From Verrucomicrobiia bacterium (GTDB taxonomy: Bacteria > Verrucomicrobiota > Verrucomicrobiia > Limisphaerales > Fontisphaeraceae): 64,000 nt of DNA. Positions within the stretch are counted from its first letter, which is position 1. Every line of letters starts with the position of its first letter. The stretch is from assembly GCA_026414565.1 (NCBI GenBank), contig JAOAIT010000027.1, positions 96,506 through 160,505 on the forward strand, given 5' to 3'. Below the pieces are notes generated by a model. The model ran no database searches and was not told where the DNA came from. It saw only the letters and a program-made list of their open reading frames with translations. The position numbers were made by a program, and so were the translations under genes. Positions 28,215-37,577 of this stretch are shown piece after piece.

Positions 28215-29075
28215 ATGTTTTGGCGGGCACGGCCGCGCGGCGCCGGCGCGGGAGGGCCGCTGCTTCTGCTGCTGCTGCTGGGGCTGCTGGCGCTGGGATG
28301 CGCCAGCTCCCTGCCGGGGCGTTTGGAGCGGACGATGACGGTGGGACGGGACACGTTCGCCTTCGCCAACGAGCTGAAATGGGCCTACACCAACAACCCC
28401 GCCACCGGCCGCATGGAGCATCAGCGGCGCGAGCCGCCGCCGGCGTTTGCCCACCGGTGCGTGCCCATGGCGGTGGCGGCGCGCAAATTTTTCTTCCACG
28501 CCCGGTTTGAGCCGCAGCAGCCGGCGGTGGACGAGCGGGAGTATGCGCGGCGGGTGAAGGCGGTGCTCTCCCGCAGCGCGCGCGCGCCCTCGCCGCCCGG
28601 CGAGATGATCGTCATTCCCGGTTACGCCCACCTGTATGAGTTCAGTCTGGCGCACGAGGCGCTGTTGAAGAAGGCCCTGGGCGGGGCGTGGCAGAGCTAT
28701 TTGAACACGGGCAACTTGCGGATGGTGTTTCCCTTCAGCCGCCGGGGCCAGACGGAGCTGGCGCGGCGCTGGGAGACGGCCCTGGCGCGCCACTATCCGC
28801 CGCTGGTGCACGTGGTGACTTTTCCGCGGCTGACGCTCAATCACACAATCATTTTGACGGCCACCGCCACGCCGGAGGAGGTGAGGGAAGGAGCCTTCGC
28901 GCTGGAGCCGTTGCCGGAGGCCGTGTACTTCAAGGCCTACGATCCCAACATGCCCGGGCGCCCGCTTCTCCTGTGGTATCACAAGACGGAGCGGCAGTTT
29001 TATTATCCGCCGACGGAGTATTTTGCCGGGGGGAGGGTGAACGTGTACGAGGTGCGGCGGAGCCGGCGCTACTGA
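28215..29075 (+). CDS. Hypothetical lipoprotein
   Basis: 286 residues from the ATG at 28215. The N-terminus has a long Leu-rich stretch ending in the lipobox LALGC, so Cys would carry the lipid. The mature part includes FANELKWAY, a conserved-looking VIPGYAHLYEFSLAHEALLKKALGG and YFKAYDPNMPGRPLLLWYHKTE. No family was recognised and no catalytic motif is evident. Its stop overlaps the sulfatase stop on the other strand by seven bases. Confidence 0.75.
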   Translation: MFWRARPRGAGAGGPLLLLLLLGLLALGCASSLPGRLERTMTVGRDTFAFANELKWAYTNNPATGRMEHQRREPPPAFAHRCVPMAVAARKFFFHARFEPQQPAVDEREYARRVKAVLSRSARAPSPPGEMIVIPGYAHLYEFSLAHEALLKKALGGAWQSYLNTGNLRMVFPFSRRGQTELARRWETALARHYPPLVHVVTFPRLTLNHTIILTATATPEEVREGAFALEPLPEAVYFKAYDPNMPGRPLLLWYHKTERQFYYPPTEYFAGGRVNVYEVRRSRRY

Positions 29076-30955
29076 GGGGCCGGGGCGGCCAGGCGGTTGG
29101 TCAACACCTCCATCAGCCGCGGCGCGTATTCCAGGGCGCGGGCGGGATAATCCGGGTGTTTGCCGCCGGCGCCGCTCAAGCGGTCCAAATCCGCCGCGGC
29201 GGGAGGCCCCAGCGCGATGAGCGCGTTGAGGGCGTGCACGGCAACGTAGGGGCCGGTTTTGGGTTGCGGGGCGAGGTCGAGCAATACCGCGCGGGCGGCC
29301 TGGCGATCAGCCGCGTGGCTGTGCCGGCCCAGGGCCTCGGCGGCGGCAATGCGCACGCAGGGCGCCTCATCCTGGAGGGCGCGGAGGAGGTCCTCTCGGG
29401 TTTTGGCCACGGCCGGCGCGCCGCGCATGAGGAGGCCCATGACGCCCCAATAGCGCACCGCGCTGTCCTGGTCGCGCAGGGCCTGGCGGAGGGCGGGCAG
29501 GGCCTCGGGCCGCAAACTGGAGGCCAGCTCGGCGGCGGCGAGGATTTTGCCCACGGGATAGAGGGATTCGTCCTGCCCCATTTCATAAGGCGTGCGCCGG
29601 GCGGCCAGGGCGCGGCGGTGCAGTTCGCTTTCGGGCAGGAAACCGAGGTCCCGCGTGGCGAGCAGGTGCTGGCGGAGGGCCTGCCGCAGCCGTTGAAGGG
29701 TGGAGGCGTAGGCGGCGGAGCCGGCGAGGTTGTGGATTTGATGGGGATCATTCTCCAAATCGTAAAGCTCCTCCGGGGGTTTGGGTTTCCAGAAATGAGC
29801 TTGAACGTCATTGAGGCGGCCCTGCTGGAAGAGATTAAACCACACCCGTGTGGTGGGGGTTTGAAACATGTAGTCCAGGAACTGGCCGTAGGGCAGGTGG
29901 GGCAGGTAATTGCGGATGTACAAAAACCGGGAGTCGCGCACGCAACGGGATAAATCCAGGTTTTCATCCATCCGGCTGCGCAGGCCGAAGAGATAGGGCG
30001 GGGGCGGCGCGGCATAAGGGCCCAGGAAGGCCTTGCCGTGCATGTGCGGCGGGGGGCGGATGCCGGCCAGGCTCAGCAGGGTGGGGGCGAAGTCCACGAA
30101 ATTGACCAGCCGGTCCGAGCGCCCGCCGGGCTGGTAATCGGGCGGGGCAAGATGGCGGAACTTGGGCGGGATATAGACGATGAGCGGCACGCGCAACCCG
30201 CTCTGCCACAGCCAGCGTTTGTGGCGGGGCATGCCGGAGCCGTTGTCCCCGTAGAAGAAAATGATGGTGTCCCCGGCCAGCCCGGCCTCTTCCAGCTCGG
30301 CCAGGCGTTTGCCGATCTGCGCATCCATGGTGGTGAGGTTGTCGTAGTACTGGGCCCAGTCCTGCCTGACCTCCGGCGTGTCTGGATGATAGGGGGGGAT
30401 GGGCGCGCGGGCGGGATCGTGGATGAGGACGTGCGGGCGGGTGCGGATGCGGCTTTCGTGGGTGATTTCGTGATTGAACACCGCCATGAACGGCTGGCCT
30501 GGGGCGCGTTTGTGGTAGTGGGCCTTGTTGGAGCTTTCCTGCCAGGATTTTTCGGCCCCCTGGAGGTTGTAATCGGTTTTGGCATTGTTGCAGCAGTAAT
30601 AGCCGGCTTCGCGCAGGTAGTCCGGGTACATGCGGATGGCCGGGGGCACGGGGACGAGGCTGCGCATGTGCTCGGCGCCGAGGGTGGGGGGGTACATGCC
30701 GGCGATTAGGGCGGTGCGGGCCGGGGCGCAAACGGGCGCGGTGGACCAGGCATTCCAATAGACGGTGCCCCGGGCGGCCAGTTTGTCGAGGTGGGGCGTG
30801 CGGGCGTAAGTGTCGCCGTAGCAACCCAGGTGGGGGTTGATATCCTCGGCCACCAGCCAGAGGATGTTGGGGCGGGCGGCGGGGGCTGCGGCGGCCGGGC
30901 AGAGCGGCGCGGAAAGGGTGGCCAGCGCCAAAGCCACAGCGAGCAGGGGTTTCAT
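29069..30955 (-). CDS. Secreted sulfatase with C-terminal HEAT-like repeats
   Basis: About 628 residues from the ATG at 30955, with a signal peptide (MKPLLAVALALATLSAPLCPAAA). The core opens RPNILWLVAEDINPHLGCYG (metal-binding Asp). It carries the formylglycine signature C76-x-P-x-R (VCAPARTALIAG), so it would be activated by an FGE-type enzyme, encoded elsewhere. FFYGDNGSGMPRHKRW gives the second metal and substrate region. After about residue 480, a repeat part (LPALRQALRDQDSAVRYWGVMGLLMRG) matches HEAT repeats, a fusion common in Planctomycetes/Verrucomicrobia. The substrate, probably a sulfated glycan, is not known. Confidence 0.9.
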   Translation of the reverse strand: MKPLLAVALALATLSAPLCPAAAAPAARPNILWLVAEDINPHLGCYGDTYARTPHLDKLAARGTVYWNAWSTAPVCAPARTALIAGMYPPTLGAEHMRSLVPVPPAIRMYPDYLREAGYYCCNNAKTDYNLQGAEKSWQESSNKAHYHKRAPGQPFMAVFNHEITHESRIRTRPHVLIHDPARAPIPPYHPDTPEVRQDWAQYYDNLTTMDAQIGKRLAELEEAGLAGDTIIFFYGDNGSGMPRHKRWLWQSGLRVPLIVYIPPKFRHLAPPDYQPGGRSDRLVNFVDFAPTLLSLAGIRPPPHMHGKAFLGPYAAPPPPYLFGLRSRMDENLDLSRCVRDSRFLYIRNYLPHLPYGQFLDYMFQTPTTRVWFNLFQQGRLNDVQAHFWKPKPPEELYDLENDPHQIHNLAGSAAYASTLQRLRQALRQHLLATRDLGFLPESELHRRALAARRTPYEMGQDESLYPVGKILAAAELASSLRPEALPALRQALRDQDSAVRYWGVMGLLMRGAPAVAKTREDLLRALQDEAPCVRIAAAEALGRHSHAADRQAARAVLLDLAPQPKTGPYVAVHALNALIALGPPAAADLDRLSGAGGKHPDYPARALEYAPRLMEVLTNRLAAPAPQ

Positions 30956-31083
30956 GGCCCTCGTCATAATTCCTGCAAGGCCGCCTGTCCAGCTTTTCAG
31001 CCAGGCATGCCCGCCGGAGCGGCCGGGTGGGCGCGCCGGGGAAGGGGTGGGGCGCTGGGGTGATGGAAGCGGGGGATGGGGTG

Positions 31084-32421
31084 TCAGACCACCCGCTCTT
31101 TGAGCGCCTTGTCCAGGGCGGCCTTCACCGCGTCCACGCGCGGGGGCAGTTCCATGGGCGGGTTGGCGTGGCGGCAGGGGAACTCGAGCGCCTTTTCGTG
31201 GTAGCGCACTTTGAAGTCGGTGAACTTCAGGCCGTGGGCGGTGCTGATGACCACCACGCGGTGGTTTTTTTGGATGACGCCACGCCGGACGAGCTTGATG
31301 AGGGCGGCCAGGGCCACGCCGGTATGGGGGCAGTTGAACATGCCGGTGCGATCGCCCAGCGCGGCGGCATCGGCCAGCTCCTCCTCGGTGGCCTCTTCCA
31401 CCACGCCTTCAAATTGCTTGAGGACGCGGATGGCCTTCTGGACGCTGACGGGGTTGCCAATTTGAATGGCGCTGGCCAGGGTTTTTTCGGCCTGGACGGG
31501 GGTGAACTCGGCAAAACCTTTTTGGTACGAGCGGTAGAGGGGATTGGCCTTTTGGGCCTGGGCCACAACGATGCGGGGCAGGCGGTGGATCAGGCCCAGG
31601 TCCCGCATCATCAACAGGCCGCTGCCCAGGGCGGAGACGTTGCCGAGGTTGCCGCCGGGGATGATGAAGACATCGGGCACTTCCCAGTCGAATTGCTGCA
31701 CGATTTCGATGCCCACGGTTTTCTGGCCCTCGACGCGGAGGGAGTTCATGGAGTTGGCCAGGTAGAGGGTGGGGTCCTGGGTGATTTCCTGGACCACCTT
31801 CATGCAGCCGTCAAAGTCGGTGTCCAGCGAGAGCACCAGCGCGCCGTTGGCGATGGGCTGGACGAGCTGGGCGGTGGAGATTTTGCCGCGGGGCAGGAGC
31901 ACGATGGACTGGATGCCGGCGGCGGCGCAATAGGTGGCCAGCGCGGCGGAGGTGTCGCCGGTGGAGGCGCAGGCCACGGCCTTGATGGGGGCGCCCTCGC
32001 TGATCATTTGTTTGACCTGGGAGACCAGGACGGTCATGCCGAGGTCCTTGAAGGAGCCGCTGTGGGTGTTGCCGCAGAGTTTGACCCACAGCTCGCTCAA
32101 GCCGAGGAGCTTGCCCAGGCGCTCGGCCCAGAACAAATTGGTGCAGCCTTCGTAGAGGGAGACGATGTTTTCATCCTTGATGTTGGGCAGGACCCACTCC
32201 TTTTTGCCCCAGATGCCCGAGCCGTAGGGCCACTGGTTGCTGCGGTAGCGGTCATCAAAGAGCTTCATCCAGGCGGCGGCGCTGCGGTGCCGCAGGGCCT
32301 CCAGATCATGCCGCACCTCCAGCAGCGACTGGCAACGCTCGCAGCGGTAAATGATTTGATTCAGGGGATAGGTGGCGCCACATCCCTCATTGATGCATTG
32401 AAACCAGGCTCGATATTCCAT
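31084..32421 (-). CDS. thrC: Threonine synthase
   Basis: About 445 residues from the ATG at 32421 (a longer frame begins at 32481). The N-terminus has two Cys pairs (INEGCGATY... and RCERCQS), like the rubredoxin-like start of one ThrC class. The PLP lysine lies in [14 protein letters not shown], and the phosphate-binding loop is [11 protein letters not shown]. It converts O-phosphohomoserine to threonine. It stands alone; no thrB or homoserine dehydrogenase gene is adjacent. Confidence 0.9.
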   Translation of the reverse strand: MEYRAWFQCINEGCGATYPLNQIIYRCERCQSLLEVRHDLEALRHRSAAAWMKLFDDRYRSNQWPYGSGIWGKKEWVLPNIKDENIVSLYEGCTNLFWAERLGKLLGLSELWVKLCGNTHSGSFKDLGMTVLVSQVKQMISEGAPIKAVACASTGDTSAALATYCAAAGIQSIVLLPRGKISTAQLVQPIANGALVLSLDTDFDGCMKVVQEITQDPTLYLANSMNSLRVEGQKTVGIEIVQQFDWEVPDVFIIPGGNLGNVSALGSGLLMMRDLGLIHRLPRIVVAQAQKANPLYRSYQKGFAEFTPVQAEKTLASAIQIGNPVSVQKAIRVLKQFEGVVEEATEEELADAAALGDRTGMFNCPHTGVALAALIKLVRRGVIQKNHRVVVISTAHGLKFTDFKVRYHEKALEFPCRHANPPMELPPRVDAVKAALDKALKERVV

Positions 32422-32597
32422 ACGGGGATTGCCGGTTGGAGCCGCGCACGGCGGCCGCAACTCAGCCCGCAAGCCTGACATTCCGCCCGCCGCTTTTCAA
32501 GCCGCGAAACCGACTTTTAACGAGGCGGAGCGGGGGCGCTGTTTCGACGGAGAGGTGCGCGAGCCGGGAGGGGGAAAAGCGAAGGGCGGAAGGGAAA

Positions 32598-32618
32598 GTG
32601 CAAAAGGCAAAGGGCAAA
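32598..32618 (+). repeat. Degenerate heptamer repeat, three units
   Basis: Three 7-bp units, GTGCAAA-AGGCAAA-GGGCAAA, lie in the intergenic region between thrC and the GrpE-like gene. They follow a purine-rich stretch and run into ACCGGGGG. The bases after it (CAAAACCGG) match those after the 61157 array, so this looks like a decayed copy of the same element. Confidence 0.55.
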
Positions 32619-32675
32619 ACCGGGGGTGTCCCGGATCGGACGGCAAAGGGAGGCCCGTTTTTGCCGTGTTTATGG

Positions 32676-33536
32676 TTAAATGGGCAGATCCGGTTGGGCA
32701 GTGGGGGCCTCGGGGCCGGAGGCGGCCGGGGCCTCGGCAGCGGCGGCCGGGCCTGCCGGTGCAGGGGTGGCGAGCTGCACCAGCGCGGGGCGCAACACGC
32801 GGCCTTGGTAGGTGTAGCCGGGGGCCAGGGTTTTTTGAATGGGTGCGCCCGCGGGCACGGGGCCGGCAGCCTGATGGGCCTGGTGCATTTGCGGATCGAA
32901 GGCGGCGCCCGGCTCCGGCGCAAAGGCGTTCACGCCCACGCGGCGCGCGAGGTCGCGGCAGACATTTTGAAACAGGCCAATTTGCTCCACCAAATGCGGC
33001 TGGCCGGACTGGCAGGCGGCGGTGTACAGGGCAAAGATTTGGTCCAACAGGCGCAGGGTCAGTTGCAGCCAGTCCTGTTCCTGGCGCCGCAACTTGTCGG
33101 CCTCCAGCCGCAGGGTGGCTTTTTCCGTGTCATTGGCCTGGCGCAAAAAGTCCGTGAACGCCCTGGCCTCCGCCGCCATGCCGTCGGCCACTTCGCGGGC
33201 GGTCTGCACGGTGCGGGCGCACTCGCCCTGGATGTTCATCCAGTTGGCGGTGGCCTCGGCGATTTGTTGTTTGATCTGCTCGAGATTCTGGATTTGGGCG
33301 ACGGTCGAGCGGAGGGTGTCCGCCTCGGCCAGTTTCAAGGCGGCGCGATGTTGCAGGATGAAGGGCGTGACCAGCAGCCACGCGCCGGCGGCGACGGCGG
33401 CGGTGCACAGCGCCATGTTGGCCGTGCTCAGGGGCCAGTCGCTCTGATAAACAATGCCGCCCGCGACGGCCAGCAACAGCAGGTCGCCAATCAGGAAAGG
33501 CAGCACCGAGGGTCGGGGTAAAGCCGCGTCACTCAT
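32676..33536 (-). CDS. Membrane-anchored GrpE-like protein
   Basis: 286 residues. Two hydrophobic segments at about 11-30 and 38-60 would anchor it in the inner membrane. A long helical stretch (65-165, rich in Ala, Glu, Gln) looks coiled-coil. Residues 196-256 resemble the GrpE C-terminal domain: FDPQMHQAHQ (compare FDP..HEAV) and GYTYQGRVLRPALVQLA (compare GY....RVLRPA.V.V). The tail (257-286) is Ala/Pro-rich. GrpE is the nucleotide exchange factor of DnaK; a membrane-tethered version would be unusual. No dnaK or dnaJ is nearby. The GrpE resemblance is read by eye and needs a profile search. Confidence 0.65.
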   Translation of the reverse strand: MSDAALPRPSVLPFLIGDLLLLAVAGGIVYQSDWPLSTANMALCTAAVAAGAWLLVTPFILQHRAALKLAEADTLRSTVAQIQNLEQIKQQIAEATANWMNIQGECARTVQTAREVADGMAAEARAFTDFLRQANDTEKATLRLEADKLRRQEQDWLQLTLRLLDQIFALYTAACQSGQPHLVEQIGLFQNVCRDLARRVGVNAFAPEPGAAFDPQMHQAHQAAGPVPAGAPIQKTLAPGYTYQGRVLRPALVQLATPAPAGPAAAAEAPAASGPEAPTAQPDLPI

Positions 33537-33761
33537 GCGGCGGGCAGCTTAAGGCGGCGCGGCGGCCCTGTGCAACAGTGTTTTCCCGGGCGGGCGAGGC
33601 TGTTGGCGCGGGGCGCGAGGCGGGCGCCCGGCGGCGGCGCGGGAGCGGTGGCGGCTTCGGGCGATGTTATCGTACTGTAACCTGGGCGGCACTTCGTTCA
33701 CACTTGCCTAACCTGCAGCAATGGGTCAACGTTTTGGGCAACAGCAACCAAGCGCAAGAGT

Positions 33762-34454
33762 ATGGCAAAAGCAAAGACAGTGGTTTTGACGGGGGTGAGC
33801 CGTGGCCTGGGCCGGGCCATGGCGCTGGAGTTTGCGCGGCTGGGGCACAAGGTGGTGGGGTGTGCGCGGTCGCGGGAGGCCGTGGAAGCGCTGAAAGCGC
33901 AGTTGGGCGCGTCGCATGAAGTGGACGTGGTGGATGTGGCGGACGAGGCCGCGGTGGGGCGCTGGGCGCGGCATGTGCTGCACCGGTTCAAGGCGCCGGA
34001 TTTGCTGGTGAACAACGCGGCGCTGATCAACCGGAAGGCCCCGCTGTGGAAGGTGCCGGCGGAGGAATTTTCCGCCCTGGTGGATGTGAACATCAAGGGG
34101 GTGTTTCATGTGCTGCGCCATTTTGTGCCGGCGATGGTGGCGCGCGGGGAGGGCGTGATCATCAATATCAGTTCCGGGTGGGGCCGCACCACCGATGCGG
34201 AGGTGGCGCCGTACTGCGCCAGCAAGTTTGCCATCGAGGGGCTGACGCAGGCGCTGGCGCAGGAGCTGCCGCCGGGGCTGGCGGCGGTGCCGCTGAATCC
34301 GGGCATCATTGACACGGACATGCTGCGGAGCTGTTTTGGGGATGCGGCGGCGCTGTATCCCTCGCCGGAGAAATGGGCGCGGCGGGCGGTGCCGTTCATG
34401 CTGGAGCTCAACGGACGGGACAACGGCAAGCCGCTGACGGTGCCGGGCGCCTGA
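33762..34454 (+). CDS. Short-chain dehydrogenase/reductase
   Basis: 230 residues with the classical SDR layout: TGVSRGLGRAM (cofactor loop TGxxxGxG), LLVNNAALINR, an active-site Ser in NISSGWGR, and YCASK (YxxxK). The substrate cannot be predicted. It lies 43 bases ahead of an SGNH hydrolase on the same strand, possibly in one transcript. Confidence 0.9.
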   Translation: MAKAKTVVLTGVSRGLGRAMALEFARLGHKVVGCARSREAVEALKAQLGASHEVDVVDVADEAAVGRWARHVLHRFKAPDLLVNNAALINRKAPLWKVPAEEFSALVDVNIKGVFHVLRHFVPAMVARGEGVIINISSGWGRTTDAEVAPYCASKFAIEGLTQALAQELPPGLAAVPLNPGIIDTDMLRSCFGDAAALYPSPEKWARRAVPFMLELNGRDNGKPLTVPGA

Positions 34455-34497
34455 TTTGCCAGTGACAAAGCGGACCTGTTGGCTTAGGCTGGGGCGC

Positions 34498-35778
34498 ATG
34501 AAAAAGCATGTGAAATTGGGACTGGCGGTTTTGGGTTTGGCCCTGAGCGCGGCGGTGGCGACAGCGGCGAATTTGCTTCCGCCAGGGGCGCGGCTGGCGA
34601 TTGTGGGCGACTCCATCACCGAGCAGAAACTTTACTCCAAATACATGGAGACGTACCTCCTGGCCTGCGCCGGGCGGACGGATATGAAGGTGTTTCAATT
34701 TGGGTGGGGCGGCGAGCGGGCGGATGGTTTTGCGGCCCGCGCGGCGAATGATTTGGGGGTCTTCCAGCCCACGGTGGTGACGACGTGTTACGGGATGAAC
34801 GACGGCCAGTATCGCCCGTATGCCGACGACATTGGCCGGGCGTACGAGGCCAACACCCGCCGTTACGTGGAGATTCTCAAAGGCATGGGGGTGCAGCATA
34901 TTGTGCTCGGCTCGCCCGGGGCGGTGGACACGCGCTATTTTGTGCGGCCCAATTTTGCCCCGCTGTCCGGGGCGGACGGCTACAATCAAAACCTGGGCCG
35001 GCTGCGGGACATCAACCGCCGGCTGGCGGGGGAGCTGGGCGTGGCCTTTGCCGATGTGCATCAGCCCATGCTCGACGCCATGGCCAAGGCCAAGGCGGCG
35101 CTGGGGAATGATTATGATGTGTGCGGGCGCGACGGTTTTCATCCCGGCCCCAACGGGCATTTGATCATGGCGTATGCCTTTTTGCGCGCGCTGGGCTGCG
35201 ATGGCCGGCTGGCGGAGCTGACGGTGGATCTGCAGGGCGCGCCGGCCGCCTCGGCGGGGCACAAGGTGGTCGAGGGCCAGCGGGGCACGGTGAGTTTTGA
35301 AAGCACGCGGTATCCGTTCTGCTTCGATCCCGATCCCAAAGCCTCGTCGAGCACGCGCAGCATTGTGCCGTTTTTCCCGTTCAATGAGGAGCTGAACCGG
35401 TTTGTGTTGAAGGTGCGCAATCTGGCGGCGCCGCGGGCGCGCGTGACCTGGGGCGAGGCGTCCGTCGAGTTCACCCGCGAGCAGTTGGCCGAGGGCGTCA
35501 ACCTGGCGGCGGCGTTTCCGGCCACGCCCTTTGACGAGGCGTTTCGGAAGGTGATGGACGCGGTGGGGCAGAAGCAAAACTTTGAAACGCTGATGATCAA
35601 GGAAATGGTCACCAAGTACCGGCTGTTTGGCCGCGAGACGGCGGCCGATCCGGCCCTGGCCGAGGCGTTTCGCCAGGTCACGGCGCGGTTGATGGCCCGG
35701 CAGGAGGCGCTGGATGCCGCGGTGCGCAAGGCGCTGGTGCCGGTGCGCCATACCGTGACCGTCACGCCGGCGGAATGA
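34498..35778 (+). CDS. Secreted SGNH/GDSL hydrolase family protein
   Basis: About 426 residues from the ATG at 34498. A signal peptide (MKKHVKLGLAVLGLALSAAVATAA) is followed by block I IVGDSITE (nucleophile Ser), block II around GWGGERADG, block III GMNDGQY, and block V DGFHPGPNGH (Asp and His). This gives a complete SGNH catalytic set. The C-terminal ~200 residues form an extra helical and beta part. It may be an esterase acting on acetylated or acylated polysaccharides. An upstream start at 34456 would put residues before the signal peptide and was rejected. Confidence 0.85.
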   Translation: MKKHVKLGLAVLGLALSAAVATAANLLPPGARLAIVGDSITEQKLYSKYMETYLLACAGRTDMKVFQFGWGGERADGFAARAANDLGVFQPTVVTTCYGMNDGQYRPYADDIGRAYEANTRRYVEILKGMGVQHIVLGSPGAVDTRYFVRPNFAPLSGADGYNQNLGRLRDINRRLAGELGVAFADVHQPMLDAMAKAKAALGNDYDVCGRDGFHPGPNGHLIMAYAFLRALGCDGRLAELTVDLQGAPAASAGHKVVEGQRGTVSFESTRYPFCFDPDPKASSSTRSIVPFFPFNEELNRFVLKVRNLAAPRARVTWGEASVEFTREQLAEGVNLAAAFPATPFDEAFRKVMDAVGQKQNFETLMIKEMVTKYRLFGRETAADPALAEAFRQVTARLMARQEALDAAVRKALVPVRHTVTVTPAE

Positions 35779-35830
35779 GGCGGCCGGGCCAGGCTTTCCC
35801 ATGCGGGGAGGGAGGCAGGGTGAAACGAGC

Positions 35831-37486
35831 ATGCCCCCGTTGTTTCGTGTGAAAAAAAATCCATCAGCTCCCGAGTCTTCCCCTGGGCCACCCCCGGCGG
35901 CGGCGGCCGCGGCCGCCGGCGGCGGGGCCAGGGGTTTGCGGCGGTATTTATACTTTACGGCGGCGTGCACGGGCGCGGCGATATTGATTGTCGAAATCCT
36001 CGGCGCCAAGATGCTCTCGCCGTACTTTGGCACGTCGCATTTTGTGTGGACGGCCCAGATCACGGTGACGCTGCTGTCGCTGGCCGCCGGTTATTACGCG
36101 GGGGGCTGGCTGGCGGATCGCTCGCCGGATTTGCGGCGGATGTACACCGCCATCCTGGCGGCGGCGGTGTACCTGGCGGTGTCGGTGCCGCTGTGCGCGC
36201 CGGTGGCCTTTGCCTGTCTCAAGCAAAAACTGGCGGTGGGCTCGCTGCTGGCCTCGCTGTTTTTGTTTTTCCCGCCGCTGACCCTGCTGGCGATGGTGGG
36301 GCCATTTCTGGTGCGGCACTTCACGCAAAACCTGCAGACGGTGGGGGGGCAGGTGGGGCGGGTCTCCGCCTTGAGCACCCTGGGCAGCGTGGCCGGCACG
36401 CTGTTGATCGGCTATGCGGTCATTCCGTATCTGCCCAATTCGTTGAGCATGTATCTGACCGCGGTGGCACTGATGGCGGTGGCGCTGGGGTATTTTTTCC
36501 TGTTAAGCCCCAAATCCCTGCGGGCGCCGGCCCAGGTGAGCGTGGTGGCGGGGTTGCTGATCGGGCTGGCGGCGGGTTACAGCGGCGTGCGGCGGGAGCT
36601 GGAGCTGAACGTGCCGGGCTATGAGGAATTGGAGCGGCGCAATTCCAACTTTGGCCAGATGCTGGTGATCCAGCATACCAACCTGCCGCACCGGGTGTAT
36701 CTCAATGACTGGCTGACGCAGAACACGTACGATCCCCTGGAGAAGAAAAGCACCTCGATGTTCACCTGGATGCTGCACGGGCTGGCGGTGGCGTACACGC
36801 CGCGGATTGAGCGCGCCCTGTGCATCGGCCTGGGGGTGGGCATCGTGCCGATGCAACTGGCCCGCGAGGGGGTGCAGGTGGATGTGGTGGAAATCAACCC
36901 CGAAATGCCCGGCGTGGCGCAGCGGCATTTTGATTTTGATCCCGCCCAGGTCCGGCTGTTCATTGACGACGGCCGGCATTACCTGAACGCCGCCGCCCGG
37001 CCGGACGGCCCGCGTTATGACACGATCATTTTGGACGCCTTCCTGGGCGACTCTTCCCCCTCCCACTTGATGAGCCGCGAGGCGTTTGTGGCCATGCAAA
37101 AAATCCTGCGCCCCGGCGGCACGCTGGTGATCAACAGCTTTGGCGAGCTGGACCCGGCCAACAATTTCTTCACCGCCTCGCTGGAGCGCACCCTGCAGGC
37201 CGTGTTCAAGTCCGTGCGCATTCACACGGCGTTTGGCGGCAATGTGCTGCTGGTGGCTTCGGACACGCCCAACCTCGCCTTTGTGCGGCAGCCCGATCTA
37301 TCCCAGGTGCACCCCCGCGCCCTGGGCGCCACGCGCATGGCCATGGACAATGTGGTGACCTCGCCCCCCAGCCGGCATCGGATCCGGGTGCTCACCGATG
37401 ATTTCAACCCGGTGGAATTTTATGATGCGGTGAACCGCGAGAAATTCCGGCGCAACATGGTGCAAGGGCTGGTGCAGGGGTATTGA
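35831..37486 (+). CDS. Spermidine-synthase-like membrane protein
   Basis: About 551 residues from the ATG at 35831. After an Ala/Pro-rich cytosolic start, about six to seven membrane segments run from residue 35 to 255 (TGAAILIVEILGAKMLSPYFG is typical of this fused family). The second half is a spermidine-synthase-like methyltransferase fold with IGLGVGIVPMQL, VVEINPEMPGVAQRHF and YDTIILDAFLGDS. The family is common and uncharacterised; polyamine synthesis activity should not be assumed. It stands 52 bases after the SGNH gene. Confidence 0.85.
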   Translation: MPPLFRVKKNPSAPESSPGPPPAAAAAAAGGGARGLRRYLYFTAACTGAAILIVEILGAKMLSPYFGTSHFVWTAQITVTLLSLAAGYYAGGWLADRSPDLRRMYTAILAAAVYLAVSVPLCAPVAFACLKQKLAVGSLLASLFLFFPPLTLLAMVGPFLVRHFTQNLQTVGGQVGRVSALSTLGSVAGTLLIGYAVIPYLPNSLSMYLTAVALMAVALGYFFLLSPKSLRAPAQVSVVAGLLIGLAAGYSGVRRELELNVPGYEELERRNSNFGQMLVIQHTNLPHRVYLNDWLTQNTYDPLEKKSTSMFTWMLHGLAVAYTPRIERALCIGLGVGIVPMQLAREGVQVDVVEINPEMPGVAQRHFDFDPAQVRLFIDDGRHYLNAAARPDGPRYDTIILDAFLGDSSPSHLMSREAFVAMQKILRPGGTLVINSFGELDPANNFFTASLERTLQAVFKSVRIHTAFGGNVLLVASDTPNLAFVRQPDLSQVHPRALGATRMAMDNVVTSPPSRHRIRVLTDDFNPVEFYDAVNREKFRRNMVQGLVQGY

Positions 37487-37500
37487 GGGGGAGGGGGGAA

Positions 37501-37535
37501 ATGCAAAGTGCAAAATGCAAAGTGCAAAGTGAAAA
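37501..37535 (+). repeat. Short (A/G)TGCAAA heptamer array
   Basis: Five 7-bp units: ATGCAAA, GTGCAAA, ATGCAAA, GTGCAAA and a decayed GTGAAAA, just after a purine-rich GGGGGAGGGGGGA stretch. It lies in the 90-base gap between the spermidine-synthase-like gene and the excisionase-like gene. Same unit and same kind of upstream flank as the 61157 array. Confidence 0.8.
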
Positions 37536-37577
37536 AAAGCCTTTGCCTGGGCTGAAGGACGAGGGGCGGGCAGGAAG

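Noticed and set aside
33537..33761. Search for tRNA or small RNA in the longest plain intergenic gaps
   Set aside because: No cloverleaf-compatible sequence or T-loop consensus was found here or in the other intergenic gaps.
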